Shown here piece after piece: positions 31,956-41,800 of a stretch of 64,000 nt of DNA. Location of the stretch: contig CAJIZH010000004.1 of NCBI GenBank assembly GCA_905181875.1, forward strand, positions 431,934-495,933. Reading direction: 5' to 3'. Within the stretch, counting starts at the first letter, position 1; each line of letters starts with the position of its first letter. Origin of the DNA: Flavobacteriales bacterium UBA6770. GTDB lineage: Bacteria > Bacteroidota > Bacteroidia > Flavobacteriales_G > Salibacteraceae. Under the pieces are notes generated by a model. The model was not told the DNA's origin, searched no databases, and was given only the letters and a program-made list of their open reading frames with translations. The position numbers were made by a program, and so were the translations under genes.

Positions 31956-32888
31956 TTAAGCGAATTCAGATTGCTTAAATTCCGAATAAACACTTTCTAT
32001 ACCTTCTTTCAATTCTAATTTGTGTTTCCAGCCTAATTTATGAAGCCTTGAAACATCCATTAATTTTCGTGGAGTCCCATCTGGCTTTGAGCTATCGAAT
32101 GTCAATTCACCTTCAAATCCAACAATATCTTTAATTAAAAGTGCTAAATCTTTTATGGAAATATCATCTCCTGTTCCAATGTTCAACCAGTCTTCTCCAT
32201 TATAATCGATCATCAGGAAAACACAGGCCTCAGCAAGGTCATTAACATGTAAAAACTCTCTTTTTGGTGATCCACTACCCCATATTTCTACACTAGAATG
32301 ATTGTTCTTTTTAGCCTCGTGAAATTTTCGAAGTAATGCTGGTAAAACGTGCGAGTTCTGAAGATCGTAATTGTCATTTGGCCCGTACAAATTGGTTGGC
32401 ATAGCTGAAATAAAGTTGGCATCGTATTGTCTTCTGTAACTTTCGCACAACTTTATACCTGCAATTTTCGCGATGGCATAAGGCTCATTGGTTTGCTCTA
32501 ATTCACCTGTAAGGAGATAATCTTCACTCATTGGTTGCGGCGCTAATTTTGGGTAAATACACGACGAACCTAAAAACAATAACTTTTCAACTCCTGACTT
32601 ATACGCTGAATCAATAATATTGGCTTCAATCATAAGGTTATCGTACAAAAATTCTGCACGATAAATATTATTTGCTTGAATTCCTCCAACCTTAGCCGCA
32701 GCTAAAAAAACATAATTTGGTTTTTCCTCATTAAAAAAATCAGTTACCGCTTGCTGATTTCTGAGATCCAGCTCTGTGGATGACCTTCCAACGATGTTTT
32801 CGTAACCTAATGATTTCAATCTTCTTGCTATAGCCGAACCCACCATGCCATTGTGACCCGCTACATATATCTTATCTAAAAATTTCAA
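31956..32888 (-). CDS. fcl: GDP-L-fucose synthase
   Basis: 310 residues, cytosolic short-chain dehydrogenase that epimerises and reduces GDP-4-keto-6-deoxymannose to GDP-L-fucose with NADPH. Motifs: [14 protein letters not shown] (nucleotide binding), [20 protein letters not shown], and the catalytic [11 protein letters not shown] (YxxxK). Start codon TTG, four bases after the gmd stop; no ATG is available. Works directly after Gmd. Confidence 0.94.
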   Translation of the reverse strand: MKFLDKIYVAGHNGMVGSAIARRLKSLGYENIVGRSSTELDLRNQQAVTDFFNEEKPNYVFLAAAKVGGIQANNIYRAEFLYDNLMIEANIIDSAYKSGVEKLLFLGSSCIYPKLAPQPMSEDYLLTGELEQTNEPYAIAKIAGIKLCESYRRQYDANFISAMPTNLYGPNDNYDLQNSHVLPALLRKFHEAKKNNHSSVEIWGSGSPKREFLHVNDLAEACVFLMIDYNGEDWLNIGTGDDISIKDLALLIKDIVGFEGELTFDSSKPDGTPRKLMDVSRLHKLGWKHKLELKEGIESVYSEFKQSEFA

Positions 32889-32889
32889 A

Positions 32890-33978
32890 TTATTCTTGAC
32901 TTAAATTTACGTTGTGACCACCTTCCATAAGGTATTTTTTTTGCCCAAAATGATCCATGTCTGCTTTAACCATTTCTTTCACCAAAGAGTTAATATCATG
33001 CTTTGGATCCCAACCCAACTCAGTTTTAGCCTTGGTGGCATCACCAATCAATAATTCTACTTCAGTTGGACGATAATAGCGCGGGTCAACCTCAACTAGC
33101 ACTCTTCCCGTTTCCGAACAAGTACCTTTTTCATTTTCTCCTTTTCCTGTCCACTCTAGAGTAATTCCCACTTCTTTAAAAGACCTATTTACAAAGTCTC
33201 TTACCGAATACATTTTACCAGTAGCAAGCACATAATCATCCGGTGTATCTTGTTGCAGCATTCGCCACATACCTTCTACGTAATCTTTAGCATGCCCCCA
33301 ATCTCTCTGGGCATCCATGTTTCCTAGAAATAGTTTTTCAGATAAACCTAGCTTTATTTGAGCTACTGCTCGAGTGATTTTTCGAGTTACGAATGTTTCT
33401 CCTCGTAATGGGCTTTCATGATTGAACAGTATTCCATTACAAGCAAACATTCCATACGATTCACGATAATTCTTTATAATCCAGAATCCGTATAGCTTTG
33501 CCACTCCATAAGGGCTTCTTGGATAAAAAGGTGTCGTTTCGGTTTGTGGAATTTCTTGAACTTTTCCGTAAAGTTCCGAGGTTGATGCTTGATACAGTTT
33601 AGTTTTCTTTTCTAAACCTAAAATTCTAATTGCTTCTAAAATCCTCAATGTACCAATTCCATCAGCATTCGCAGTATACTCAGGCATATCAAAACTTACC
33701 TTGACATGACTCATGGCCGCCAAATTGTAAATTTCATCAGGTTGAGTTTCTTGAATAACCCGAATCAAGTTCGTAGAATCAGTTAAATCTCCATAATGGA
33801 GAAAAAACTTTACTCCTTTTTTATGAAAATCTTGATATAAATGATCAATTCTATCGGTATTAAAAAGCGAACTTCTTCTTTTTAATCCGTGAACGGTATA
33901 TCCTTTTTCAAGTAATAATTCCGCTAAATATGCGCCATCTTGACCCGTTACGCCTGTTATTAAAGCAACTTTATTCAT
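32890..33978 (-). CDS. gmd: GDP-mannose 4,6-dehydratase
   Basis: 362 residues. Converts GDP-D-mannose to GDP-4-keto-6-deoxy-D-mannose. [19 protein letters not shown] and [18 protein letters not shown] at the N-terminus, [18 protein letters not shown] and [10 protein letters not shown] (YxxxK) in the active site. First gene of an operon gmd, fcl, barrel, wecA-like, barrel, which would make a fucose-containing surface polysaccharide. Confidence 0.96.
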   Translation of the reverse strand: MNKVALITGVTGQDGAYLAELLLEKGYTVHGLKRRSSLFNTDRIDHLYQDFHKKGVKFFLHYGDLTDSTNLIRVIQETQPDEIYNLAAMSHVKVSFDMPEYTANADGIGTLRILEAIRILGLEKKTKLYQASTSELYGKVQEIPQTETTPFYPRSPYGVAKLYGFWIIKNYRESYGMFACNGILFNHESPLRGETFVTRKITRAVAQIKLGLSEKLFLGNMDAQRDWGHAKDYVEGMWRMLQQDTPDDYVLATGKMYSVRDFVNRSFKEVGITLEWTGKGENEKGTCSETGRVLVEVDPRYYRPTEVELLIGDATKAKTELGWDPKHDINSLVKEMVKADMDHFGQKKYLMEGGHNVNLSQE

Positions 33979-33985
33979 ATGAATA

Positions 33986-34018
33986 CAAAGTTATTCTTTT
34001 TGGATTTCTCAGAATCAA
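33986..34018 (-). promoter_or_regulatory. candidate promoter of the gmd operon
   Basis: Minus strand TAACTTTG (33986-33993) with TTG at 34016-34018, 22 bases apart. The -7 element ends only 7 bases before the gmd ATG, so the mRNA would be nearly leaderless. Confidence 0.45.
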
Positions 34019-34053
34019 TTTATAGAAACAAAGAATGTTTTTTGGAAAATGAA

Positions 34054-34260
34054 GTGAAAATTACTACTCTTTCGGCTGCTGCTCTTCTAGCTATTGGCCC
34101 TAAATCATACAAAAAATATTTTACTTGTAATTGCAGTGCCACTATAACTGATTCCGCCACTAGTAGTTCTTCATAAAGGGATAAAGAAACTGGCGTAAAG
34201 GAAGCCTATTCAGCAAATGAATAAGAGTACTTCAACGACTGGAAATGACAGCGATGGTAA
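34054..34260 (+). pseudogene. relic of a small secreted protein
   Basis: One continuous frame starting at a GTG reads like a signal peptide (VKITTLSAAALLAIG) and a short Cys-containing mature chain (YFTCNCSATITDSATSSSS), then TAA at 34174, RDKETGVKEAYSANE, TAA at 34222, EYFNDWK, TGA at 34246, QRW and a final TAA. The sense segments look like real protein while three nonsense codons interrupt them, with no frame change. Best read as a decayed gene for a small exported protein of about 68 residues. It lies in a 372-base gap between divergent/convergent minus genes; the rest of the gap holds the gmd promoter and a terminator. Confidence 0.4.
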
Positions 34261-34304
34261 GTAAACCGAAACCTCTTAAATTAAGTGTGCACTTATGAAA
34301 AAGT

Positions 34305-34346
34305 AATTAAAAAAGCGAGGGCTAAATCAATGATTTAGCCCTTTTT
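34305..34346 (-). terminator. strong bidirectional-looking terminator after the pseudo-ALDH gene
   Basis: A perfect 12-bp inverted repeat (AGGGCTAAATCA, one central base, TGATTTAGCCCT) with an A-run on the left and a T-run on the right. On the minus strand it ends the deoC-ALDH operon 5 bases after its last gene. Confidence 0.9.
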
Positions 34347-34350
34347 CTTG

Positions 34351-35223
34351 TCAATAGCTCGAACCAACCGCTCCGACCTTCTCTATGGGATGCCAAGTTG
34401 TTTTTACCTCGTTTAAAGTCTTAATAAAGTATGGTGACTCTCCTCTTTGAGATAAAATAGCATCTGTTGAATAATGAGTTATTCGTTTAAGGTTATCAGC
34501 TGATTTTTCTTTTAAATCAATAATTACTTTCTTGTCTGAGCCGCAATAAACCAGCGCATTTACATCCATATGTTGAACAATGTGTGGCAACAATTCATCT
34601 TTATTTCCGGTAAGAATATTAACCACTCCACCAGGAACGTCTGAATCGTTTAAAACCTCAGCCAACGTAACACTGCATAAAGGTTTTGATTCTGAAGCAA
34701 TAGCAATTAAAGAATTACCCCCAGCAATAGCCGTCGCAATAATTGTAGAAATCCCTAATAGAGAACTTTCTTCTGGTGCTGTTGATGTGACAACTCCCAT
34801 TGGTTCTAGAACTGAAAAGTTGAAATGATTAGACGCAACAGGATTTACTGAACTAAAAATCTGCTGATATTTATCACACCAACCTGCATAATAGACCCAC
34901 CTATCGATAGTTGCATTCACTTCTTCGTCTGCTTCTTTTTTAGAAGAGCCTTGTAATTCCAATTCGCTGATAAATTGAGCTCGACGCCCTTCCATCATTT
35001 CAGCGATACGATATAATATTTGAGACCTATTGTAAGCCGTCCTTCCAGCCCATGCTGGTTGAGCAGCTCTAGCCACAACAACAGCATTTCTAAAATCCTT
35101 TCGAGAGCTTTGACAAACGTTTACGTCTATTCCTTTAGGGTTATAAAACCTACCAGACTCTGTTCTAGGAAACTTACCTCCGATATATATCTTGTATGTT
35201 TTCTTGATTTCCAATCGTGCCAT
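34351..35223 (-). CDS. truncated aldehyde dehydrogenase-like protein (pseudo-ALDH)
   Basis: 290 residues matching only the NAD-binding part of an aldehyde dehydrogenase: YIGGKFPRTESGRFY, QPAWAGRTAYNRSQIL, VYYAGWCDKYQ, LEPMGVVTSTAPE, and VPGGVVNILTGN. The Rossmann contact is changed and the segment with the catalytic Cys and Glu is absent; the last 50 residues have no ALDH match. It cannot be a normal dehydrogenase. It begins one base after a full-length ALDH gene. The order catalytic ALDH then pseudo-ALDH is that of the two domains of ALDH16 enzymes, so it may be the second domain of a split ALDH16 and act as a partner subunit. Confidence 0.8.
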   Translation of the reverse strand: MARLEIKKTYKIYIGGKFPRTESGRFYNPKGIDVNVCQSSRKDFRNAVVVARAAQPAWAGRTAYNRSQILYRIAEMMEGRRAQFISELELQGSSKKEADEEVNATIDRWVYYAGWCDKYQQIFSSVNPVASNHFNFSVLEPMGVVTSTAPEESSLLGISTIIATAIAGGNSLIAIASESKPLCSVTLAEVLNDSDVPGGVVNILTGNKDELLPHIVQHMDVNALVYCGSDKKVIIDLKEKSADNLKRITHYSTDAILSQRGESPYFIKTLNEVKTTWHPIEKVGAVGSSY

Positions 35224-35224
35224 C

Positions 35225-36679
35225 TTAGTCGTTAAATTTTAAATACGATTCTAACCCATGAACTCCACCTTCTCTTCCGAATCCACTTTCCTTGTATCCA
35301 CCAAATGGACTAGTTGGATCAAACTTATTGAAGGTATTTGCCCAAATTACTCCAGCTCTTAATTGACTGGTAAGATTAAATATTTTAGAACCTTTATCTG
35401 TCCATACTCCTGCAGATAAGCCATAAGGAGTATTATTTGCTTTTTGAACTACTTCGCTAATGGTTCTGAAAGTTTGAACCGCTAATACAGGACCAAATAT
35501 TTCTTCTTGAACGATTCTATTGCTTTGAGCGGCTCCAGTGAAAATCGTTGGTTTACACCAAAACCCTTCTGATGGAACAGAGCAACTGGATTGGAACATT
35601 TCTAATCCTTCCTCTTTTCCAATTTTCAAATATTTATTAATGGTTTCTAATTGGCTTTTCGAGTTAATCGCACCTATGTCTGTGTTCTTATCCATAGGGT
35701 CGCCAACAACCAAGTTTTCAATTCGAGCTTTTAGTTTTTGAATAACTTCATCATGCACTGATTCTTGAACAAATAATCTAGACCCCGCGCAACAAACATG
35801 TCCTTGATTAAAGTAAATACCATTTATAATCCCTTCTACTGCTTGATTAATTGCAGCATCTTCAAAAATTATATTCGCAGCTTTACCGCCTAATTCTAGC
35901 GTGAGCTTTTTATCGGTATTTGCAGTTGCACGCTGAATAATTTTACCGACTTCAGTAGAACCTGTAAAGGCAATTTTATTCACTTTAGGATGACCCACAA
36001 TTGCAGCACCAGTAGCTCCTGCGCCTGTTACAATATTTACAACTCCTGGGGGAAACTCAGCCTCTTCAATTATCTCAGCTAATTTTAGGGCTGTCAAAGG
36101 AGTGGTTTCGGCGGGCTTTAGGACAACAGTATTGCCACAAGCTAATGCTGGCGCTAATTTCCACGCGGCCATTAGCAATGGGAAGTTCCAAGGAATTATT
36201 TGTCCAGCGACTCCTAATGGTTCTGTTTTTCGATTTGGAAAAGCATATTCCAATTTATCTGCCCATCCTGCATGATAAAAGAAATGTGCCGCTGCCAAGG
36301 GAATATCAATATCTCGAGATTCTCGGATAGGCTTTCCTCCATCAAGAGTTTCTATTACAGAAAGTTCTCTGGCTTTCTCTTGAATCAATCGTGCTAATCT
36401 GAACAAGTATTTACCTCTTTCTTTACCCGATATAGAAGACCAACCTTTAAATGCTTTTTCTGCAGCAGAAACGGCGGCATCAACATCAGCCTCGTTTGCC
36501 TCTGCAACTTTGGCAATTACTTTTTCATTAGAAGGATTGGTGGTCTTAAAGTACTTTCCGCTTTTTGGCTTTGTCCATTTGCCATTTATGAACAACTCGT
36601 ATTGATCTTTTAATTGAATATGACCCGCACTTTCTAGAGCAGGTGAAAATTCAAATACACTTTTATTTTTTGCTGCCAT
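35225..36679 (-). CDS. aldehyde dehydrogenase family protein (catalytic)
   Basis: 484 residues, soluble NAD(P)-dependent aldehyde dehydrogenase with all key parts: IIPWNFPLLM, KPAETTPLTALKLAEI, FTGSTEVGK, LELGGKAANI (Glu262) and NQGHVCCAGSR (catalytic Cys at 296/297), and the C-terminal SPFGGYKESGFGREGG. It lies 3 bases after deoC, whose reaction yields acetaldehyde, so oxidation of acetaldehyde to acetate is the likely step. The pseudo-ALDH gene follows after one base. Confidence 0.92.
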   Translation of the reverse strand: MAAKNKSVFEFSPALESAGHIQLKDQYELFINGKWTKPKSGKYFKTTNPSNEKVIAKVAEANEADVDAAVSAAEKAFKGWSSISGKERGKYLFRLARLIQEKARELSVIETLDGGKPIRESRDIDIPLAAAHFFYHAGWADKLEYAFPNRKTEPLGVAGQIIPWNFPLLMAAWKLAPALACGNTVVLKPAETTPLTALKLAEIIEEAEFPPGVVNIVTGAGATGAAIVGHPKVNKIAFTGSTEVGKIIQRATANTDKKLTLELGGKAANIIFEDAAINQAVEGIINGIYFNQGHVCCAGSRLFVQESVHDEVIQKLKARIENLVVGDPMDKNTDIGAINSKSQLETINKYLKIGKEEGLEMFQSSCSVPSEGFWCKPTIFTGAAQSNRIVQEEIFGPVLAVQTFRTISEVVQKANNTPYGLSAGVWTDKGSKIFNLTSQLRAGVIWANTFNKFDPTSPFGGYKESGFGREGGVHGLESYLKFND

Positions 36680-36682
36680 TTC

Positions 36683-37579
36683 TTAGTCTATTGAAAAATA
36701 ATCATAAGATTGATAAGCGCCAGTTTGCGCTTTTGCGTACTGCATTAAAAGATCGTTAGCCAAACTAGAAGCTCCAAAACGGAACCATTCATTACTGAGC
36801 CATTGATCTCCCAAAACCTCTTTAACCAACATTAAATAATGTAATGCCAGTTTTGATTTTGATATACCACCTGCAGGTTTCATTGCTATCATTTTACCTG
36901 TTTCAAAATAATAATCGCGTATAGCTTCTAACATCACACAAGTAACGGGAAGTGTTGCTGCTTTCGGAATCTTGCCCGTCGACGTTTTTATAAAATCAGC
37001 TCCAGAATAAATAGCAATATCGCTTGCTTTTCTAACCTGATCGAGGCTTCCTAACTCGCCTGTTTCCAAAATTACCTTTAAACGTGCTTCGCCGCAGGCC
37101 TCTTTTATTGTAGAAATTTCATCAGCGACAAAATCATATTCTCCTTGCAAGAATTTACCACGAGAAATCACCATGTCAATTTCATCAGCTCCATTGTCTA
37201 ATGCCATTTTAGTATCGAGTAACTTTACTTCCAAAGAAGACTGTCCTGAAGGAAATGCTGTTGCAACAGAGGCTACTTTAATACCTGATTTACCAAGTGC
37301 CTTTTTAGCTATGCCTACCATTGAAGGATATACGCAGATTGCCGCGACACTTGGCAATTCAGGGTACTCATTGCAAAGATATTGAGCTTTTGTGCAAAGC
37401 TGCGTTACTTTCCCATTTGTATCAGCTCCTTCCAAAGTGGTTAAGTCTATCATGCTTATGGCCATTTTTAGTCCTTCAAGTTTCATGTCAGATTTTATGC
37501 TTCGAGCGGTTACTCGTGCAATTCTATCTTCAATTCCAACTTGGTCTACTGGTGGTGAATTTCTATTTACCAATTGCAT
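36683..37579 (-). CDS. deoC: deoxyribose-phosphate aldolase
   Basis: 298 residues, TIM-barrel class I aldolase splitting 2-deoxyribose-5-phosphate into acetaldehyde and glyceraldehyde-3-phosphate. Schiff-base Lys in DFIKTSTGKIPKAAT, second Lys in MKPAGGISKSK, and Asp in GADEIDMVISRGKF. About 40 residues longer than the E. coli enzyme, as in DeoC type 2 proteins. First gene of the operon with the two ALDH genes; together they would use deoxynucleoside sugar. Confidence 0.94.
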   Translation of the reverse strand: MQLVNRNSPPVDQVGIEDRIARVTARSIKSDMKLEGLKMAISMIDLTTLEGADTNGKVTQLCTKAQYLCNEYPELPSVAAICVYPSMVGIAKKALGKSGIKVASVATAFPSGQSSLEVKLLDTKMALDNGADEIDMVISRGKFLQGEYDFVADEISTIKEACGEARLKVILETGELGSLDQVRKASDIAIYSGADFIKTSTGKIPKAATLPVTCVMLEAIRDYYFETGKMIAMKPAGGISKSKLALHYLMLVKEVLGDQWLSNEWFRFGASSLANDLLMQYAKAQTGAYQSYDYFSID

Positions 37580-37626
37580 AAAAATTGTTTATGAAGTAAA
37601 AGTATAAAAAGGGTAATGCTATAAAC

Positions 37627-37664
37627 GAAAAAACCCCAATGCTTTTCAGCATTAGGGTTTTAAT
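37627..37664 (-). terminator. terminator after tonB
   Basis: Stem AAAACCC(T)AATGC/GCATT(G)GGGTTTT with a 6-base loop and a T-run on the minus strand, 16 bases after the tonB stop. Confidence 0.8.
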
Positions 37665-37679
37665 TATTTCCATATTAAT

Positions 37680-38357
37680 TTAACTCAATCTAAATCGAAC
37701 AGGCAAGTTAAATTGAACGCGAACAGCTTTTCCTCGCTGTTTACCCGCATTCCATTTAGGCATTTTCTTGATAGCATTTACCGCAGCGTCATCACAACCA
37801 CCGCCTAAACCTCTGAGAATTTTAATACTTGTAATTATTCCCGAAGGCTCTACTACAAATGTCACATAAACGATACCTTGAATTCCGGCATCTTGTGCCA
37901 TTTTAGGATACTTCAAGTTTTCACCTAAAAACTTATTCATGGCAGATTCACCTCCAGGGAATTGAGCGTTTTCCTCAACAATTGTAAAAATCTCTAGCTC
38001 TACATACTCTTCCTCTTCTTCAATTTCTTGCATTTGGATTTCAGTATCTTCATCAGCTTCAGTATCATCTATCTCTAGCTCATCCTCAATTTCCTCATCA
38101 TCTTCTACAATATCAATAATTGTAGTTTGAGGTGGTGGTGGTGGTGGTGGTGGCGGTGGCGGAGTTTGTTGAGTTAGCGGAATCATTTCCTCTTCTTCAA
38201 TATCCAAATTAAGTGATCCTAAGTCAGAATTGGTTTTGTCAAAAATAGCCCACTCAAAACTTACTAAAACTAATGCAAGAGCAAAAACCATCCCCACTTG
38301 AAACAACAGACCTTTTCTTTTCTCAAGGTCAACTGATGGGTTCTTTTTATTATCCAT
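37680..38357 (-). CDS. tonB: TonB-like energy transducer with acidic linker
   Basis: 225 residues. One N-terminal membrane segment (about 17-38) as in TonB, then a periplasmic linker, then the C-terminal TonB domain from about 135 (FPGGESAMNKFLGENLKYPK, GIQGIVYVTFVVEPSG, KMPKWNAGKQRGKAVRVQF). It links the inner-membrane ExbB/D motor to outer-membrane receptors. The linker begins with about 11 consecutive Pro residues, encoded by a GGT-like repeat at 38131-38162, and is then strongly acidic (DDEEIEDELEIDD) instead of the Lys-rich Pro-Lys linker of classic TonB. exbB and exbD are not next to it. Terminator follows. Confidence 0.88.
   Translation of the reverse strand: MDNKKNPSVDLEKRKGLLFQVGMVFALALVLVSFEWAIFDKTNSDLGSLNLDIEEEEMIPLTQQTPPPPPPPPPPPQTTIIDIVEDDEEIEDELEIDDTEADEDTEIQMQEIEEEEEYVELEIFTIVEENAQFPGGESAMNKFLGENLKYPKMAQDAGIQGIVYVTFVVEPSGIITSIKILRGLGGGCDDAAVNAIKKMPKWNAGKQRGKAVRVQFNLPVRFRLS
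38131..38162 (-). repeat. GGT/GGC trinucleotide tract coding polyproline in tonB
   Basis: Ten or so GGT/GGC units in tandem, mostly perfect, giving the polyproline run of the TonB linker. Changes in unit number keep the frame and would alter linker length only. Confidence 0.9.
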
Positions 38358-38429
38358 TTTTTTAAAAATTTAATTAGAGATAGTGATAAAACGTGCAGTA
38401 CACATTTCTTGCCAAATCTTTAAATATTC

Positions 38430-38810
38430 TTAACCTACTAAACTCATATAATCATCTGCTGAAAGAAGACTCTCTAACTGACTCCCATCGCTCGGTTTGA
38501 TTTTAACCATCCAACCATCAGAGTAAGGATTTGCATTTACTGTTTCGGGAGCTCCTTCTAATTCAATATTGAATGAAAGTATCTCTCCAGAAATTGGCAT
38601 AAATAAATCAGAAACAGTTTTTACTGCTTCAATCGTTCCAAAAACTTCTTCCTGGTCCAATGTTTCTCCTTCAGTTTCAATTTCTACGTATACAATATCA
38701 CCCAATTCTCCTTGAGCAAATTCTGTAATACCAACTGTAACTGATCCATCACTTTCAAGTCTAATCCACTCGTGATCTTTTGTGTATTTTAAGTCTGTTG
38801 GAATATTCAT
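38430..38810 (-). CDS. gcvH: glycine cleavage system H protein
   Basis: 126 residues from the ATG at 38810 (an earlier in-frame start would add ten unmatched residues). Lipoyl carrier protein: [17 protein letters not shown] at the N-terminus and [15 protein letters not shown] around the lipoylated Lys. It shuttles the aminomethyl group between the P, T and L proteins of glycine cleavage; those are not in this window. Next to sprA, an arrangement common in Bacteroidota. It has its own promoter candidate. Confidence 0.95.
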   Translation of the reverse strand: MNIPTDLKYTKDHEWIRLESDGSVTVGITEFAQGELGDIVYVEIETEGETLDQEEVFGTIEAVKTVSDLFMPISGEILSFNIELEGAPETVNANPYSDGWMVKIKPSDGSQLESLLSADDYMSLVG

Positions 38811-38837
38811 TTTATTTCTCAATTTTAATAAGGTGGG

Positions 38838-38845
38838 CAAATATA
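38838..38845 (-). promoter_or_regulatory. candidate -7 element of gcvH
   Basis: Minus strand TATATTTG fits TAnnTTTG, 27 bases before the gcvH ATG. No clear -33 TTG at the right distance. Confidence 0.35.
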
Positions 38846-38885
38846 AATTTTATGCTAGAATGCTGCACTTGTCGTTGATAAATTG

Positions 38886-41800
38886 TTAGCCGATTGTAAA
38901 TCTAAAACTTACACCAAAGTTAGTATTTGTTGTTTTGAAGCTATTAGAAATAACGGGAATGTTAAGTACATAGTCATAAAACAATCGTAAATTCAAATTA
39001 TTTGATAACGCGTAATCGGCTGTAATTTTCAATGAGAATACGTTCTGACCAGACGTTGGAGTATGCTCATCTTCTGCTATTCGGCGAACTATAGCCCTGT
39101 TTTCTCTATAACTTCCGTCGGCACGAAGCTTTAAATCGGAATTTAGTTTCTTGCCATTAATTGACCAAGGAAGCTCTAAAGGAAAACTGTAACCAGCTCC
39201 TATAGTGTAAGTTTTATTTTTTTGTTCCATTATTTGACCAGTTCCAACGTTAAGTGCTGCAGTTCTTCCCGTTTTATATTCAACTCGTGTACTTATTCCA
39301 TTTTTCCATTGAAAATCTAAATTTATAAGTGGTGAAAATTGTTCGGAAAGTGTCACACTATTAAATTGATATTTACTAATAAAGTTACTGTCTAAATCCC
39401 TTTCGATAATATCATCAAGCTGCTGCCTCTGCAGCTCTTCATTTATCTCATCTGCCGATTTAAACCGTTGATTATTTGTATAGCCACCTACCGTAAGATT
39501 CGATGTATATCCTGTACTAGTTGTAACCGTTTTGAAATACTTCTTAAACGCAGCAATTTTACTTAATCCATTATAAGATATTCGCCAATTGAGTTTTGGC
39601 AATTCGTTCAATACGTTCAGCTTTTGCTGATTTGGGTCTTTGCCGGAATAGGCTGCCAAAAAAGCTGGAATGAGAACATCAGCTGAAGTTGGACCATAAC
39701 CTTGGGCATATCCTGAATATTTTTCATGCTCACCATCTATAAAATCTGATAATTCAGAATTTGCAGTAATTCGATCAGATATAACTTCTCGATACTTGAG
39801 CATATTATCAAAAATCACATTCCCATTTGTTTCTTTATCATCTCTAACCAAACTGGTTCTAATCATATTGTAAGACACGCTATAATTTCCTGAAGTAATT
39901 GGAGATTGCTCATTCCAATCCCATTCATTGGTCAATGAATCACGACCATATCGATAAAATAGAACCGTGTTCTGCGTATTATTATAACTTCCAGAAAAAT
40001 TAATTCGTAGATCTTTAATTGGTTGAGCTGTTGCCCTAAAAGTGAGTCTATTGCTACTCAAGGTTGATACTTGGTTATTTATGTTTGGGTTTCGAACTAG
40101 CCATTCTTTTTCTGATGCATATTCCCAGAATTGCGTTCCTTCAGTTCCTCCAAAATCAGTTTGTTTTCCGAATAAAAAGCCTAAACCAGGAGCACCTTCT
40201 CCACCATATTCATCCCAATCACCTCCCACATATTGACTGTTTGGCCTAAAGCCAGGAATCATCATTCCCTTGCCCAAACCATAGGTAACATTGGCATTTG
40301 TAAAGCTCATAAGAAGCTTCGCTCCTCTATCTATAATGGTATATTTATTTGGATCTTTAGTTTTTGATTTTCCACCATCTGATGCTTCGCCATTAGCGTT
40401 TTCCGTAATCTCTTTTTCCACTTCTCTATTTCGGGTTGCTCTATCCCTTGCCTTCTGTTGCAAATATCTTCGCTGGCGTGTTTGCACTCCTTTCAAATAA
40501 TCTGATTTCCCGTACAACTTTCTCATGTTGAAACTACTTGAAAAATTTATGGTGTTGTTATTTTGAATCGTATTTCCAATTTCACCTGAAGAATCTACCA
40601 CTTGATCATGTGGGATTTCGACTCCCCTTCCCAGCGGAGCTCTAGTCCATGTATAGCCAGAGGAATAGTCAAGAGAAGAGTTTATCCAGTCTGTCGCTGG
40701 AATTTTATCCAGAGGAATTTTATAATTAAATCTAGAATTATGGTTATAATTCATGTTTACACCAAGTGCTAAAATATTGGTCCATACTGTATCTTTCCAA
40801 TGATCCCAATAACCATTTTCAAATCCTGGTCGATTATCATTTCTAGATTTTTCAGCAGGCCCTCTAAGCGGCTCCATAATTAATGCATTGTTGTTGGCGG
40901 TATAGGTGTAATTGAGGTTTTTGGTAATATCATACTTAAAATTGTAAGACCTATTCCATGTGAAATTTTTATTATAAAATTCAGGAAGCCTTGCCGTTAG
41001 GCCTGGATTATTATTTCTGATTTTATAGGCATTATACATTCTGTTCATACTAGAGGTCATTGAAAAGGACTTTGGTAATAAATAGAAATTCATTTCACGA
41101 GCAAGCTTCATATAATCTGACTCTTTAAGCATTTTGACTTTACTCAGTGGTTTAACTGGTTTAGGCGCTAGAGCATATTGATACGTTAAAGCTAATTTTT
41201 GATTTCTCGTTAATTCACGCTCCACTTCAAAATTAGTTCTTACTTCTTCAGACCAAGCATAGGTTGCAGAAAAATTAGAAATATCATAGGGCATTGATTT
41301 TTTATCTTTACTACCCGTTTTTTCTTTTCGCACGTTAGTGAAGTTTACAGAACGCCTGACCAATCGATCTTGAGTTACTTTCTTAACAGAATCTTTTTGT
41401 TCTCTAGTTTCCCATGCCTCAACATAATCATCAAATTCAATATCTGGAGCAAGCGGTGAATAACGCGGTTCTTCAATTTCAATTCCGTAACTAGCGTACA
41501 TTGGAACTCTTATCCCCCAATCCTTAGGTAAAAACTTATCTAAATTCATTGCAGCTGTTGTACTGAAATGTTTTTTAGTCTCCTGCTGGCGCTCTGCTAC
41601 CTTCTTATCCAAACTTCCCCAACCGGGAGTGCTCATTCCACTGGTTACATTGAAATTGACCAAATCTGCCATTTTCAAGTTGGCATTTCCAATAGTTGCC
41701 CAACCCTTCGTCTTATCAAAATTGGACATCCGCAGTTCATTCACCCAAATTTCTGCACACTTAGGCAGACCATCATCATTAGGTGTTGTTTGGGTTTGCC

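Noticed and set aside
33979..34053. Start of a 65-codon gene at 33979
   Set aside because: The first 25 codons overlap the gmd promoter and do not look like protein; the signal peptide-like part begins at the GTG at 34054.
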